64,000 bases of DNA from Nematopogon swammerdamellus (taxonomy: Eukaryota > Arthropoda > Insecta > Lepidoptera > Adelidae): positions 12,423,891 to 12,487,890 of the forward strand of contig OX336349.1 in assembly GCA_946902875.1 (NCBI GenBank), in the 5' to 3' direction. The notes beneath the pieces are model-generated. The model worked only from the letters and a program-made list of their open reading frames with translations, did no database searches and had not been told where the DNA came from. Positions 52,915 through 63,691 of this stretch are shown one piece after another (position 1 is the first letter of the stretch; each line of letters begins with the position of its first letter). The position numbers and the translations under genes were made by a program.

Positions 52915-53580
52915 AGCTTTTGCGACAGATGAACAATGCGTTTATTGAAAACTAAATAAAATATACGTCAAACTGAGGCTACGTCTGACTCCAGAAAACT
53001 TCAATATAAACTTTATAAGTAGGTACGAATGCACAGAGTTACTAGTATCATCAGGGGTATAAACTTCGCGCGAGAGATTGAAATAAATCTTTTCGTAGTC
53101 CCGTGTTTTATTCTGTACTAAAACCGCCCGTCGCTCCAGAGGAACCGAGCAGAAAAACGAAAAGAAAAGCTTGCCCTCGGACTAATTAAAACGAAGATGT
53201 TGCTCCACACTGTCTCCTCCCTCCCAATATTATGTTTTTATCATCTGATATTGTTCACTTTTATTAGTTTTTTTTTTGCATTTAAATTTGCACCTTATTT
53301 TATATTATATTTTATGAAGTTTGTTTTCTTTTGCTTGAGCTTAGACAGTATTTACATTTATGTATTTTAATAATGATTATGTCTGGGGTTTAAGTAATAA
53401 GTTTTTTCATTTACGATATTAGACTAGCTCGTCACAAAACACCATCGAACACCACACATAAATTCACAACTGTAAACTGTGGTTTTAGTAGTATTGTTGT
53501 TTGTAGTTTTGGCGTGAATTCGATGAACTTCTGAACTTGTTTTGTTCAGGGGTCGATCGGAAAAATCTGTTCACGAAAAT
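52915..53580. other. No gene recognised
   Basis: AT-rich; nothing assignable. Confidence 0.4.
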
Positions 53581-53584
53581 GATG

Positions 53585-53700
53585 TATTTTCGTGAAACGA
53601 ACTATTTACATAGCCGCGTCGACCGTCTATCATTCAGTGCGGTGGTTGTGCAGTGAGGGTTCATACCCGGGCGTATTAAACCCTACCATCAAACATTATT
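53585..53700 (-). repeat. tRNA/5S-family SINE fragment
   Basis: ACGAACTATTTACATAGCCG, CATTCAGTGCGGTGGT and TACCCGGGCGTATTAAACCC, the middle of the SINE body in reverse, with a short insertion (TGTGCAGTGAGGGT). It directly precedes another, longer copy. Confidence 0.65.
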
Positions 53701-53711
53701 CCACTATTTAA

Positions 53712-54066
53712 CTTTTTTAAGGAAACTGACACGATTGGCTACATCATCTACAACATCCATGATGTCAGCACATACACCGGTTGAACTCGGTGCCACGTCA
53801 GTGCTTCCCTTCCTTTCATGTCGGCTACACTGAACTGAACGGAAAACACGAACTATGTACATAGCCGTTTCGAACAACGTTTCATTCAGTACGGTAGTAC
53901 AACCCGGGCGGAATAAACCCTACCACCTAGTAAAGCAAGAAGGGAAGGGACCTACAGTTTTACTTGGAATCCGAACCACGGTCAGCCTCCAACAGTCGAG
54001 CGGTCACTCATCCAAGGTGTGCTTAACAACAGTCGACGGACTGCACCACTGAGCTACCGAGGTTGA
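53712..54066 (-). mobile_element. SINE with tRNA/5S head, complete or nearly so
   Basis: Reverse-oriented from a T-run through the body to the head: GGAATCCGAACCACGGTCAG (box B complement), AGCGGTCACTCATCCAAGG, then a deletion that removes most of the 5S-like segment, then GTGCTTAACAACAGTCGACG, GACTGCACCACTGAGCTACC, GAGGTTGAC. It shows that the 5S-like part can be lost. Confidence 0.8.
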
Positions 54067-54089
54067 CAAAAGCTTATGCATTTAACATA

Positions 54090-54355
54090 TTATTTTATAT
54101 AAATCCTTATACCTTTAATAAAATCCAACGTCTGCTTTCTGTCTGTATGTATGTATGTATGTCTGTCTGTCCGCTAATAACTCGAGAACCATTGAACCGA
54201 TTTTAATAAAAAAATAAAATCTACGGATAGCTTGATTCTTCCCATCAACTATAGGCTACTTACTATCACGCTAAATGGCTTATGTATGAGGTTAGCAGAG
54301 AAGTCAAATATGAGAGCGGGCGGAGCCGCGGGCACAGCCAGTGTTAGTATATATA
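54090..54355 (-). repeat. LINE-type tail with GTCTGTATGTATGT run
   Basis: Contains TTCTGTCTGTATGTATGTAT, CTAATAACTCGAGAACCATT, GAACCGATTTTAATAAAAAA and GGCGGAGCCGCGGGCACAGC. The last is the complement of the GCCCGCGGCTCCGC-type end at 261 and 59,033. Typical RTE-like 3' region; orientation judged from the CCCGCGG end. Confidence 0.55.
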
Positions 54356-54359
54356 TGTA

Positions 54360-55023
54360 AATACTTTTAGAACGATTTAACACAACTTTCATTTGTACGA
54401 GTATGTATAAACGTTCTGCAAAATACATAAGAATGAACAGTTTTTAGCCAGCGTTCGAGCGAAGCCGGTGCCGCCGCAGACCCCTCAACAAAGTTCAAAC
54501 GATCCGAGCAAGAAGCGTCGACCCTCGTTATTTTGCTTAGGGGCTTGTTATTAATTGGATCGTCCGCACAACGCGCTCCTTTGTTTCCCAGACGATCCAA
54601 GACGCTCAGTAATTACTTACTCGGGCCACAGTACGCCGTAACAGACCACAGATACTTCGACGGAGATCAGCTCGGGCGGGACGATGTCTTAGAATTGATG
54701 AAAATGACCTGACACTTGGAATTAACTTTAACGCACACCTTTAAGCTTTCCTCACACAACCACTTACGCATGGCAATACCTTAACACACTTTCAGACTCA
54801 TGCGCAATCCCTCACACGTGATAGCGCGCATTTGCATATTATGAGAGAAACGCCAACTTCAAGATTTTTCTCGAGAAACCGCTTTCTTTAGAAGAAAGGC
54901 GCGAGTACACATAATTACACACTTCGTTTAACAACGTTAAGTGCCCTCCAGTGAAGCGTTAAAGCCTCATACCCTTTGGATAAAAATGCAAAATTAAATC
55001 GCGAGCGCTCTTCATAAGTCGCG
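54360..55023. other. No gene recognised
   Basis: Nothing assignable; a minus-strand open frame of 77 codons (54,367-54,600) shows no motif. Confidence 0.4.
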
Positions 55024-55026
55024 TTA

Positions 55027-56148
55027 TGGGGGAGTTACACTGGTCGATTTTCGTCGAGCGACTAGGCCGCGCGGCGAAAATCGGCCAAATGAACGGCAAA
55101 TCGACTGGCCACAAGGTGACTGAAGTCACTTGCGCCGAAGTTGACTAGCTGTCTCCTTTTCCCGTGCGGCGGCTGCGTGTAGCCGCACCACGATGTCCTT
55201 TCCTACATCGTGAGCCGCACGTAACGCATGACGTGTAGATGTCAATTCCTTGGCGACTGGCGACTGTTCGCTGAGAATTGCGTTGCGAGTTCATACTTCT
55301 GCTGTCGTTCATCGATGCCCATTTTATAAATCGGACATCGTACGATGCAACTTGTGCTAGACGTCGGTACAAGTGTGCGTGCATTCACACGCAGTATTGT
55401 GATACATGACACGATCCGTACGACGGTACTATCGCGTTCTCGTTCTCACTTTCCAACAGATGATAGGAGAGAGCGAGATAGATGTCATCGCTCGCCCACC
55501 GGCGCGATTGCCGTCTTTCCGCTCGATCTTGTCCTCAGTAGGCAGGTGAGAACGAGAACGCGATACCACCGTCACACGATCCTATCCGTGACAGCATGGC
55601 TTCTTAACACGCCATCACTCTTTATAACAGCAACCGAGCATGCTGCACACATGCGTCACCGACTCGATACAGGCTTGCGTAAGTTCAACACGCGCCGCAC
55701 ACGCCGTATAAAGCAGCTGTCCGTGAAATCTGCATTATATGCAGGTCTCGCCGAGAACTTAATTCTTCGGGAGTGCTATGTACCTATGGGATGGGCTAAT
55801 CTATAAAATGGACATCGATGGTGTCGTCGCCATTACGACCGTGGCGAGCGATTTTACCGACCATCTAACTAAACGGATTTGGGCTGTGCGGCCTGGCGCA
55901 GCGAGTCAATACGACTAGTACAGTTCCCGGCAGCAAATAATGCATGTCGACATTTAAAAAGAGACCATACGGCTGTAGAGCTTCGTCCCTGTCGCACGAG
56001 CTCGCACGTCTCTGTGCGACAGAGACGACGCTCTACAACCGGATGGTCTCTTTCTAAAGCTCGACACGCATTACCTATTTGCTGCCGGGAAATATTCCTG
56101 AGTAGAGATACCAGTCGCGCGACTTTCGTCACCAGTGTAAATCCCGCA
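55027..56148. mobile_element. Fold-back DNA element with TTA target duplication
   Basis: Ends TGGGGGAGTTACACTGG (left) and, as complement of the right end, TGCGGGATTTACACTGG match 15 of 17, with weaker symmetry inward (CGA..GTCG..GCGACTAGG / CGAAAGTCGCGCGACTGG). TTA flanks both sides (55,024-55,026; 56,149-56,151), as for PIF/Harbinger-type TWA duplications. Inside are two further inverted pairs: CATCGATGCCCATTTTATA (55,311) with TATAAAATGGACATCGATG (55,802), and TATCGCGTTCTCGTTCTCAC (55,430) with GTGAGAACGAGAACGCGATA (55,546). A 153-codon open frame at 55,345-55,806 spans the centre but shows no transposase motif. Confidence 0.75.
55918..56094. mobile_element. Hairpin MITE (CCCTGTCGCA family), copy 2, nested
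   Basis: Arms start TTCCCGGCAGCAAATAATGC and end with GCATTACCTATTTGCTGCCG, and the inner arms GAGCTTCGTCCCTGTCGCAC and GTGCGACAGAGACGACGCTC pair. It shares AAAGAGAC and CCCTGTCGCAC with 52,727-52,913. It lies inside the fold-back element above, so it inserted later or is one of its internal parts. Confidence 0.75.
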
Positions 56149-56415
56149 TTAGGTCGCCCCGCAACTTGGATCCTTTGAGTCTCTATTTCTCGATTTACTG
56201 TTCAGCAACCGATTGGGCTTCAGCGATTATCACAAAATTAGCGCTTAACGCTAATCTGTCTCAACAAAATGATTAACTCGAGAGCCCAAGAAGATAGTCA
56301 CCCTCTTAGTTAAATTGCTTCACCTCCCTCATCTTAATGTCCATTAAATATTATTGAATATAAACGTTCAATAACTTCTGGTTTGCTCCAAAACACTCTT
56401 TAAATAAGTACGTAG

Positions 56416-56662
56416 ATTTTTTTTTATGGAAACTGACACGGTTGGCTGCATCACCTACAACATCCGTGATGTCAGCCCATAACACCGGGTGACATATCAG
56501 TGCTTCGCTTCATTTCATGTCGTCTACACTGAACTGGACGAAAAATACGAACTATTTACATAGCAGTTTCGACCGACGACGTTTCGTTCAGTGCGGTGGT
56601 ACCAACCCGGGCGGTATAAACCCTACCACCTAGTAAGATAAGAAGGGAAGGGAACTACCTAG
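56416..56662 (-). mobile_element. tRNA/5S-family SINE, head missing
   Basis: Reverse-oriented: T-run, CTGACACGGTTGGCTGCATC, GATGTCAGCCCATAACACCG, then a deletion (GGTGACATATCAGTGC), CGTTCAGTGCGGTGGTACCA, CCCTACCACCTAGTAAGATA and AAGGGAAGGGAACTACC, where it stops. Confidence 0.75.
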
Positions 56663-57109
56663 GATTCAATCATAGATAATGATTGTTTTGAAAAGTCAAA
56701 TTCCATCTCAACATTTTTAGTTGTTTTAGTTTGCGCTTTTGTCGCTTAATTTTAAAGTCGTGCAATAAAATTTACTTTCTTTTCATTCCATTGGAATTGC
56801 AAATGCAAGCACTTTGTAAAATGTCACCGCTCTCCAGCCAAAGAATAAGCAATAGACGCAAGGCTCCAGAAATGTCACTGATGAAGGGAAAGTCAAGTCT
56901 GGGTCCTCGCCGCGCCGCGCGCCGCCGCCTCCCCGTGTCGCTAGTTGACGAAACCTAGTCTTGTAATTAATTGAATAGTGTCTAGGAGTAGAAATTCTGT
57001 GTACCAAGTAGATATATAAAAATATTTGCATTATTACTTTTAAAGTAATTTTATAGCTTTAAATTGCAGTAAAAATGTATTTTACTTGTTTGTAGAGCAA
57101 CCATCAGAA

Positions 57110-57432
57110 AATGTGTCTGTATCTCGTACTGTATCTCGACAATCGGGGTAAGAAGAGTAATAAGTGTTGTGCTGCAAGAGTTACACACAGCACAACACCG
57201 ACCACCACGTTTAGCGCAAAGTATTAGGACAAGATAATTCTCAAGCAGCAAGTAAGGCACAAACCACCTACTGCCTGACTCGGTCGAAGGACCGTGGCAA
57301 GGTGAGAAGTGGCCACCCTGTCGCCCTTTACCACGGCATCTCGTCCTTATCCCTTAGTCGCCTATTACGACATGCATGGGGAGAGATGCAGTGGGGCTAT
57401 TCCTTTTAAGTAGCGGCCCCACACAGTACATC
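57110..57432 (-). repeat. Dispersed repeat and GTCGTAAAAGGCGACTAAGG-type 5' block
   Basis: 57,110-57,230 is the reverse-oriented relative of 7,320-7,430. 57,330-57,432 is the 5' block seen at 30,480-30,562: TATCCCTTAGTCGCCTATTA, CGACATGCATGGGGAGAGAT, GCAGTGGGGCTATTCC and GCGGCCCCACACAGTACA. The part between (GGACCGTGGCAAGGTGAGAA, TGTCGCCCTTTACCACGGCA) is not found elsewhere in the window. Confidence 0.55.
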
Positions 57433-57694
57433 AGAAAATATTTAACGAAATGCGCATAGAAACGGTTTCCAATCACATTACCCATCAGTTGCCTGTAAGT
57501 TGCCTACTTATGTGTAGGTAGAACTATGTGTTGGTAAGTAGTAACATTTTCTATTAAATTGGATTCAAAGCCTCTCACAACGTCATTTAAAATTTTTCCG
57601 AAATTGTAAATTTGGCTGAATTTACAATTTCGGCTGCGCTGCTCGGCATATCCACCCACGATTCTCGCAATACCGGGACCAAGAACAACAGGGT

Positions 57695-58084
57695 TTTTAT
57701 GTTTTTATGGAACCTGACACGGTTGGCTACATCACCTACAACGTCCGTGATGTCAGCCCATAACACCGGGTGAACTAGGTGCCATGTCAGTGCTTCCCCC
57801 TTTGATCGTGCCGGCTACACTGAACTGGTCGGAAAACACAAACTATTTACATAGCCGTTTCGACCGACGTTTCATTCAGTGCGGTGGTATCAACCCGGGC
57901 GGGTTAGACCCTACCACCAAGTAAGATTAGGAGGGAAGGGACCTACAGTTTTACGAGGAATCCGTACCTCGGTCAGCCTCCAACGGGCGAGCGGTCACCC
58001 ATCCAAGTACTGACCGCAACCAGCTTTGCTTAACATTCAATAGCGACAGTTGACTGTCTGCACTACTGAGCTATCGAGGCTGAC
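57695..58084 (-). mobile_element. SINE with tRNA/5S head, complete
   Basis: Reverse-oriented full copy: T-rich tail end, body, then AATCCGTACCTCGGTCAGCC (box B side), GAGCGGTCACCCATCCAAGT, ACTGACCGCAACCAGCTTTG, CTTAACATTC (5S-like segment), AGCGACAGTTGACTGTCTGC, ACTACTGAGCTATCGAGGCT, GAC. It matches 15,119-15,520 most closely and lacks that copy's GACCGCTGACC slip. Confidence 0.85.
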
Positions 58085-58214
58085 ATTGCAGGCATAGAGG
58101 GCATTGCAGTTAAAAGTTCTGTCTCTCGCGCTTGACGATTCCCATATTGACAACGATCGAATATCTTTGAGGCTAATCCCTGGAAAACAGCTTCGTTGCG
58201 TCATGTGACTTTTT

Positions 58215-58489
58215 AACCGACTTCAAAAAAGGAGGAGGTTCTATGTTAGGCTGTATGTATTTTTTTTTTTTGTATGTTCAGCAATATCTTCCCCAATTGT
58301 GAACCGATTTCGATGATTTTTTTTTTGTGTTCGGTTCAGTCTAGCTCCAAGGTGGTCCCATTTTTTTTTTGGTCAAGATCGGACTTGAAAAGCGAGGTCG
58401 AGGAGATCGGATTGGAAAGCGAGGCGGGGCCGAGCGATTCCGCCGAGTACATTAATAGCAAATAAAAATTACTAAAAAAACTGTGAAAT
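58215..58489 (+). repeat. AACCGACTTCAAAAAAGGAG-type repeat
   Basis: TTAACCGACTTCAAAAAAGG, AGGAGGTTCTATGTTAGGCT, GTATGTTCAGCAATATCTTC, ATTGTGAACCGATTTCGATG and CGGACTTGAAAAGCGAGGTC. This is a widespread lepidopteran repeat 5' region. It runs directly into the perfect inverted repeat that follows. Confidence 0.6.
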
Positions 58490-58689
58490 AAAAAACTATT
58501 TAAAAAAATATAAAAACCGCCTTCAAAAATGTATGAAATAAAAAAATAAAAATCGAACCCTAGAGTTGAAGGCGGTGGTGCTAAAGCAAGCAAAAATACC
58601 CGACCGCCTTCAACTCTAGGGTTCGATTTTTATTTTTTTATTTCATACATTTTTGAAGGCGGTTTTTATATTTTTTTAAATAGTTTTTT
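58490..58689. repeat. Perfect 87-bp inverted repeat, 26-bp spacer
   Basis: Arms 58,490-58,576 and 58,603-58,689 are exact reverse complements by my reading, 87 of 87. Both contain AACCGCCTTCAAAAATGTAT, AAAATCGAACCCTAGAGTTG and AAGGCGGT. The spacer is GGTGCTAAAGCAAGCAAAAA and TACCCG. The absence of any difference argues for a very recent origin or for gene conversion between arms. Confidence 0.95.
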
Positions 58690-59029
58690 TCCAGCACATG
58701 CGTGACAAATAGTCTACTTAAAGATAGCACACAACGTACCCGCCTCGCACCGCAGGTTAACCCTCGTATTTCTATTTATTACCCGCTATCGTCCGCCTCA
58801 GTTGCTCAGTTCATCTATTTTAAAGTGACTTTTATGGGCTCATTCCTGCTCCCGGGAGATAGTAACAAGAATGATGGGCATTCTTTGTTAAGTGAAAATT
58901 GTTAGAAAATACGCACACTTGGCCACACGAGTGAAACGTAGCTTAGTTATAGGTAAGGCGTCGTCGGCCAGTCATGTGAGAGATCCATGGTTCGAAACTT
59001 GTAACCAATGCGTTTTAAAATATACAGCT

Positions 59030-59300
59030 TTTGCCCGCGGCTTCGCTCGCGTGAAATACGTATTTAAAAGAAGAAAGTAAGTAAGCCCGCTACCGTACGT
59101 TTATTTTGGCGCGCGGAACAATTAGGTTTGTATGAGAGCCACATCTTAGCGTAATCGGAACTGTATTTTATTTAGCCTATCCTGTGTATCGTATAGGTAA
59201 ATGTGCCTTTACTAAGTTTCATCAAATTCGGATGATCGGTTTAAGAGTTATGGAGGAACATACATATCTACATACAGAAAATATTTCTAAAAATCGTCAA
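59030..59300 (+). repeat. CCCGCGGCTTCGCTCGCGTG-type LINE tail
   Basis: Begins TGCCCGCGGCTTCGCTCGCG, TGAAATACGTATTTAAAAG and AAAGTAAGTAAG. The same words open the fold-back element at 261 but without its minisatellite. It continues with CCTGTGTATCGTATAGGTAA, TTTCATCAAATTCGGATGAT and GTTATGGAGGAACATACATA, typical of RTE-like 3' regions. Confidence 0.55.
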
Positions 59301-59389
59301 TTTAGTTTTAGTATCATACATTAAGTCTACAAACTCAATATCTCATAAAACAAAGTAACTTACTCCATGACCATCCCTTACAGATATTG

Positions 59390-59475
59390 GACACCGGGTT
59401 GATAAGCTCAAGTGGCAGTGGGCTGGGCACGTTAGCCGAAGAGACGACGACCTTTGGAGTAGCCGCGCTACACGC
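59390..59475 (+). pseudogene. LINE ORF2 fragment (KWQWAGH)
   Basis: One frame reads RVDKLKWQWAGHVSRRDDDL, WSSRATRAT. The (L)KW.WAGH..R..D..W motif marks the region shortly before the C-terminus in the LINE family whose last residues are seen at 9,878-9,958. Only about 28 codons are present and both flanks are unrelated. It is followed by GGGTCCCGTAACGGATGCGG, AACCCTAAAAAG. Confidence 0.7.
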
Positions 59476-59529
59476 GCTACGCTTACTTATAACTTTTTAG
59501 GGTCCCGTAACGGATGCGGAACCCTAAAA

Positions 59530-60540
59530 AGTATACTTGTATGTGATCTAGCTAGAAGAAACGTTATCTGGGGGCACGTCCGTGCCCACGCCAAGTTGAG
59601 CAAACACGGTCGTAGGTACCATCCTTTTCTCGAATCTATATTTTTGTATGCTAATCATCAAATAGAAAAAGAGTTTACTGCAATGTTCTAGAAAATAGAT
59701 AGAGCAAAGATAAGATAAAGTTAGTCCTTGTTAGGCAAGGGTTGGGCGTCCTAATCGATAGCTACTTCAAATAATAAACTAAGTACATAGACTTGGCGTA
59801 GAAAGGAATACCTATGTCTAACGATATATCCTCCACTCATTGGTCGCCCACGTTCCCGAAAAGCGAAGAAAACCATTTCTCCGCGAGCCCTCGAATATCA
59901 AACTAGGCTAAAGAGAAAGATCTCTCTCTCTTGGCCAAATATTGGACATCCCGAGCCGACGGGATAAACAACGGGACCGAATCTTCAGGGAAATACGGGC
60001 GTGGAAAATGCTCCCGTTATATGTCAGCGCCTGTGACTCCCCGAACACGGAACGAACTTACTTCCCTGTTGTTGACTTTATGGTGCGGGGGAGTATGTAC
60101 TTATATGTATACAAAATACATGATTGCCCTTGAAGAAATTTCGTCAAGCGAGGTCACAATGAGCATGACATGCATATTAAACCGTTCAATTTTGTGCATT
60201 CGATTCCCTTTAAAGTTCTTAATTTAAAAATAAAAGTACTTGTCGGGCATTCGAACAGAGAAAAATCGGTCATTGTCCAATCGGTGTGCAATCTTGGCAC
60301 CCTCAGATTCGTTCAGATGCGTTCAAGCCAGAATGACACAGTAAAAAAAAATACTCAGCTGTTGTGGACGGAATTGACTGCCCCATCGACTTAAGACACG
60401 CAAGTCCGCTCTATAGCGTTTTCCTTGGCAGTAATAAACGACGTACCTAGTTCGTTTGTAAAATAAAAATAAATAAAGGCGTAAATAAAAAAATGCCTCA
60501 AGTGAGAACGCTGTTCACACACAAAGGATTCCGCAGCCAT
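59530..60540. other. No gene recognised
   Basis: Overlapping short open frames at 59,931-60,227 and 60,170-60,394 show no motif. A (CT)n run lies at 59,920-59,932. Confidence 0.4.
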
Positions 60541-60555
60541 ATGTTCCTTCTTTTC

Positions 60556-60622
60556 CGCAACGCAACGTAAGGTAACGTAACGTACCGTAACGTAACGTAA
60601 CGTAACGTTACGAAACGTTACG
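60556..60622 (-). repeat. (TTACG)n pentamer array
   Basis: The plus strand carries about 11 imperfect CGTAA pentamers (AACGTAACGTAACGTAACGT), which turn into the inverted sense near the end (GTTACGAAACGTTACG). On the minus strand the unit is TTACG, one base different from the common insect telomere unit TTAGG. Confidence 0.85.
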
Positions 60623-60674
60623 TGAAAGTATGTTTGTTTCTTTGTTTGATCATTCATTCATCAATCATCATTCA

Positions 60675-60815
60675 TCCGCCATAATTTATTCTGTGAAAAT
60701 TTCAACCGACTACCTATTACGGTTCGAAAGATACAGCCCTTGGGCGGATAGATAGCCAGATATACGGCGCAGGCATAATAATAGGCTTCCGTATGGATAC
60801 GAAACCCTAAAAAGA
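60675..60815 (+). repeat. GTGCGAG/GGTTCCGTA repeat family, 3' part
   Basis: TATTCTGTGAAAATTTCAAC, CGACTACCTATTACGGTTCG, AAAGATACAGCCCTTGGGCG, GATACGAAACCCTAAAAAG. Close match to 7,020-7,130. Confidence 0.7.
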
Positions 60816-60819
60816 AGAA

Positions 60820-61400
60820 CAAGAAGCTTCGTCCTGCATGGACTGGCCGAATAACTGAATAACGTACAGATATTACCTACGCGCTCCCGGAATTATTGGT
60901 TTAACGGTTTTTCTTTTCGCACATTTTGAGCCACATCCTAGTTCTGACTGTTTCACATTAAAAAAACCTTCGCATTAAAACAATGCGAGTTAGATTAGCA
61001 ATCTAACTTTAAAACAATTTTACGTCGAATAAACTATTTTTTGCAAGTGCTAAATTAGATCCACTAACAATGAGTCATATTTGCTATAAAAAGTATAATA
61101 TCTGTGAAGAACGCTTGAGTGAACGAAAATATAAATCTATTCATCCAGACCACTCCAGACGAATGCTTATTCATTCATATCTCCTTTGAAAGATTTCCGA
61201 TAAAAGCATTTATACAAAAAATTCAGCCGAATAAGAATATCGGGACAAATAAATAGGTGCTCATACATAGATTTTTATAATGCAAGGAAACTAATTTAGC
61301 GTTTTTTACTTGAAATTATACACACGCCAGTAAGTAGGTACTGTCGGTAAATAATCCTTAGCAATATTCGAAAGTAAGTACAGTTATCATGAAGAGTAAG
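60820..61400. other. No gene recognised
   Basis: AT-rich with a small hairpin (GTTAGATT-AGC-AATCTAAC) near 60,988-61,006. Nothing else assignable. Confidence 0.4.
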
Positions 61401-61407
61401 CTGAGTA

Positions 61408-63690
61408 ATGAAATGAAATGAAATGAGTTTATGAAATGAATCATCCATCATTCATCATTCATCAGTCATCATTCATCAGTCATCACTCATCAGTTATTAT
61501 TCGTCAGTCATCATTCCTCATTCATCATTCATGATTCATAATTCATCAGTCATCATTCATCAGTCATCATTCATTCATTCATTATTCATCAGTCATCATT
61601 CATCATTCATCATTCATCAGTCATCATTCTTCATTCATCAGTCATCATTCAGCATTCATCATTCATCAGTCATCATTCTTCATTCATCAGTCATCATTGA
61701 TCATTCGTCAGTCATCATTCGTCAGTCATCATTCCTCATGCATCTTTCATAATTCATCATTCATCAGTCATCAGTCATCAGTCATCATTCATCATTCATC
61801 AGTCATCATTCTTCATTCATCAGTCATCATTCAGCATTCATCATTCATCAGTCATCATTCTTCATTCATCAGTCATCATTCATCATTCGTCAGTCATCAT
61901 TCGTCAGTCATCATTCCTCATGCATCTTTCATAATTCATCATTCATCAGTCATCAGTCATCAGTCATCATTCATCATTCATCAGTCATCATGCATCAGTC
62001 ATCAGTCATCAGTCATCATTCATCAGTCAACATTCATCAGTCATCATTTATCATTCATCATTCCTCATTCATCATTCATAATTCATCATTCATGAGTCAT
62101 CATTCATTCATTCATTCATCATTCCATCATTCATCATTCGTAAGTCATCATTCGTCAGTCATCATTCCTCATTCATCATTCATAATTCATCATTCATCAG
62201 TCATCACTCATCAGTCATCATTCATCATTCATCAGTCATCATTCAGCAGTCATCAGTCATCACATCATTCAGCATTCATTCATTCATCAGTCATCATTCA
62301 GCATTCATCATTCATCAGTCATCATTCTTCATTCATCAGTCATCATTCATCATTCGTCAGTCATCATTCGTCAGTCATCATTCCTCAATGATGACTGATG
62401 AATGATGAATTATGAATGATGAATGAGGAATGATGACTGACGAATGATGAATGATGACTGATGAATGAAGAATGATGACTGATGAATGATGAATGCTGAA
62501 TGATGACTGATGAATGAATAAATGAATGATGGAATGATGAATGAATGAATGAATGAATGATGACTGATGAATGTTGACTGATGGATGATGAATGAATGAA
62601 TGAATGATGGAATGATGAATGAATAAATGAATGAATGATGACTGATGAATGTTGACTGATGACTAATGAATGTTGACTGATGAATGTTGACAGATGAATG
62701 ATGAATGATGGAATGATGAATGAATGAATGAATGATGACTCATGAATCAGTCATCATTCATTCATTCATCATTCATCATTCATCATCCATCAGTCTACAT
62801 TCATCAGTCATCATTCATTCATTCATTCATCAGTCATCATTCAGCATTCATCATTCATCAGTCATCATTCATCATTCGTAAGTCATCATTCATCAGTCAT
62901 CATTCAGCATTCATTCATTCATCAGTCATCATTCAGCATTCATCATTCATCAGTCATCATTATTCATTCATCAGTCATCATTCATCATTCGTCAGTCGTC
63001 ATTCGTCAGTCATCATTCATTATTCATCATCCATCATTCATCATTCATCAGTCATCAGTCAACATTCATCATTCATCATCCATCATTCATCATTCATCAT
63101 TCATCATCCATCATTCATCAGTTATCATTCATCAGTCATCAGTCAACATTCATCCTCCATCATTCATCAGTCATCATTCATCAGTCAACATTCATCAGTC
63201 ATCATTCATTCATTCATCATTCATCATTCATCATCCATCAGTCTACATTCATCAGTCATCATTCATTCATTCATTCATCATTCATCAGTCATCATTATTC
63301 ATTCATCAGTCATCATTCATCATTCGTAAGTCATCATTCGTCAGTCATCATTCCTCATTCAACATTCATAATTCATCATTCATCAGTCATCAGTCATCAT
63401 TCATCATTCATCAGTCATCATTCATCAGTCAACATTCATCAGTAATCAGTCATCAGTCATCAGTCATCATTCAGCATTCATTCATTCATCAGTCATCATT
63501 CAGCATTCATCATTCATCAGTCATCATTCTTCATTCATCAGTCATCATTCATCATTCGTCAGTCATCATTCGTCAGTCATCATTCCTCATGCATCATTCA
63601 TAATTCATCATTCATCAGTCATCAGTCATCATTCATCAGTCAACATTCATCAGTCATCAGTCATCAGTCATCATTCATCAGTCATAATTC
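61408..63690. repeat. 2.25-kb heptamer satellite (ATCATTC/ATCAGTC)
   Basis: After a short AATGA-pentamer lead-in (61,408-61,440) the sequence is a continuous array of heptamers, mainly ATCATTC and ATCAGTC with variants (CTTCATT, AGCATTC, GTCAGTC) and patches of (ATTC)n. Blocks of several hundred bases recur with few changes (for example 61,640-61,770 and 61,830-61,960), giving a higher-order structure. Because 7 is not a multiple of 3 and the words contain no stop in some phases, it produces long Ser/His/Ile-rich open frames (up to 195 codons) that I do not take as genes. One internal block is inverted. Confidence 0.95.
62388..62746. repeat. Inverted block inside the heptamer satellite
   Basis: Between TTCCTCA|ATGATGACTG and GACTCATGA|ATCAGTCATC the array reads GATGAATGATGACTGATGAA, the reverse complement of its surroundings. 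The block also has more GAATGAATGAATG runs and GTTGACTGATG variants than the flanks. Confidence 0.9.
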
Positions 63691-63691
63691 A

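Noticed and set aside
55345..55806. 153-codon open frame as a transposase
   Set aside because: The frame spans inverted pairs of a fold-back element and lacks a DDE or helix-turn-helix pattern I can see.
61531..63329. Long Ser/His/Ile-rich open frames up to 195 codons
   Set aside because: They are translations of a heptamer satellite with no codon structure or flanking signals.
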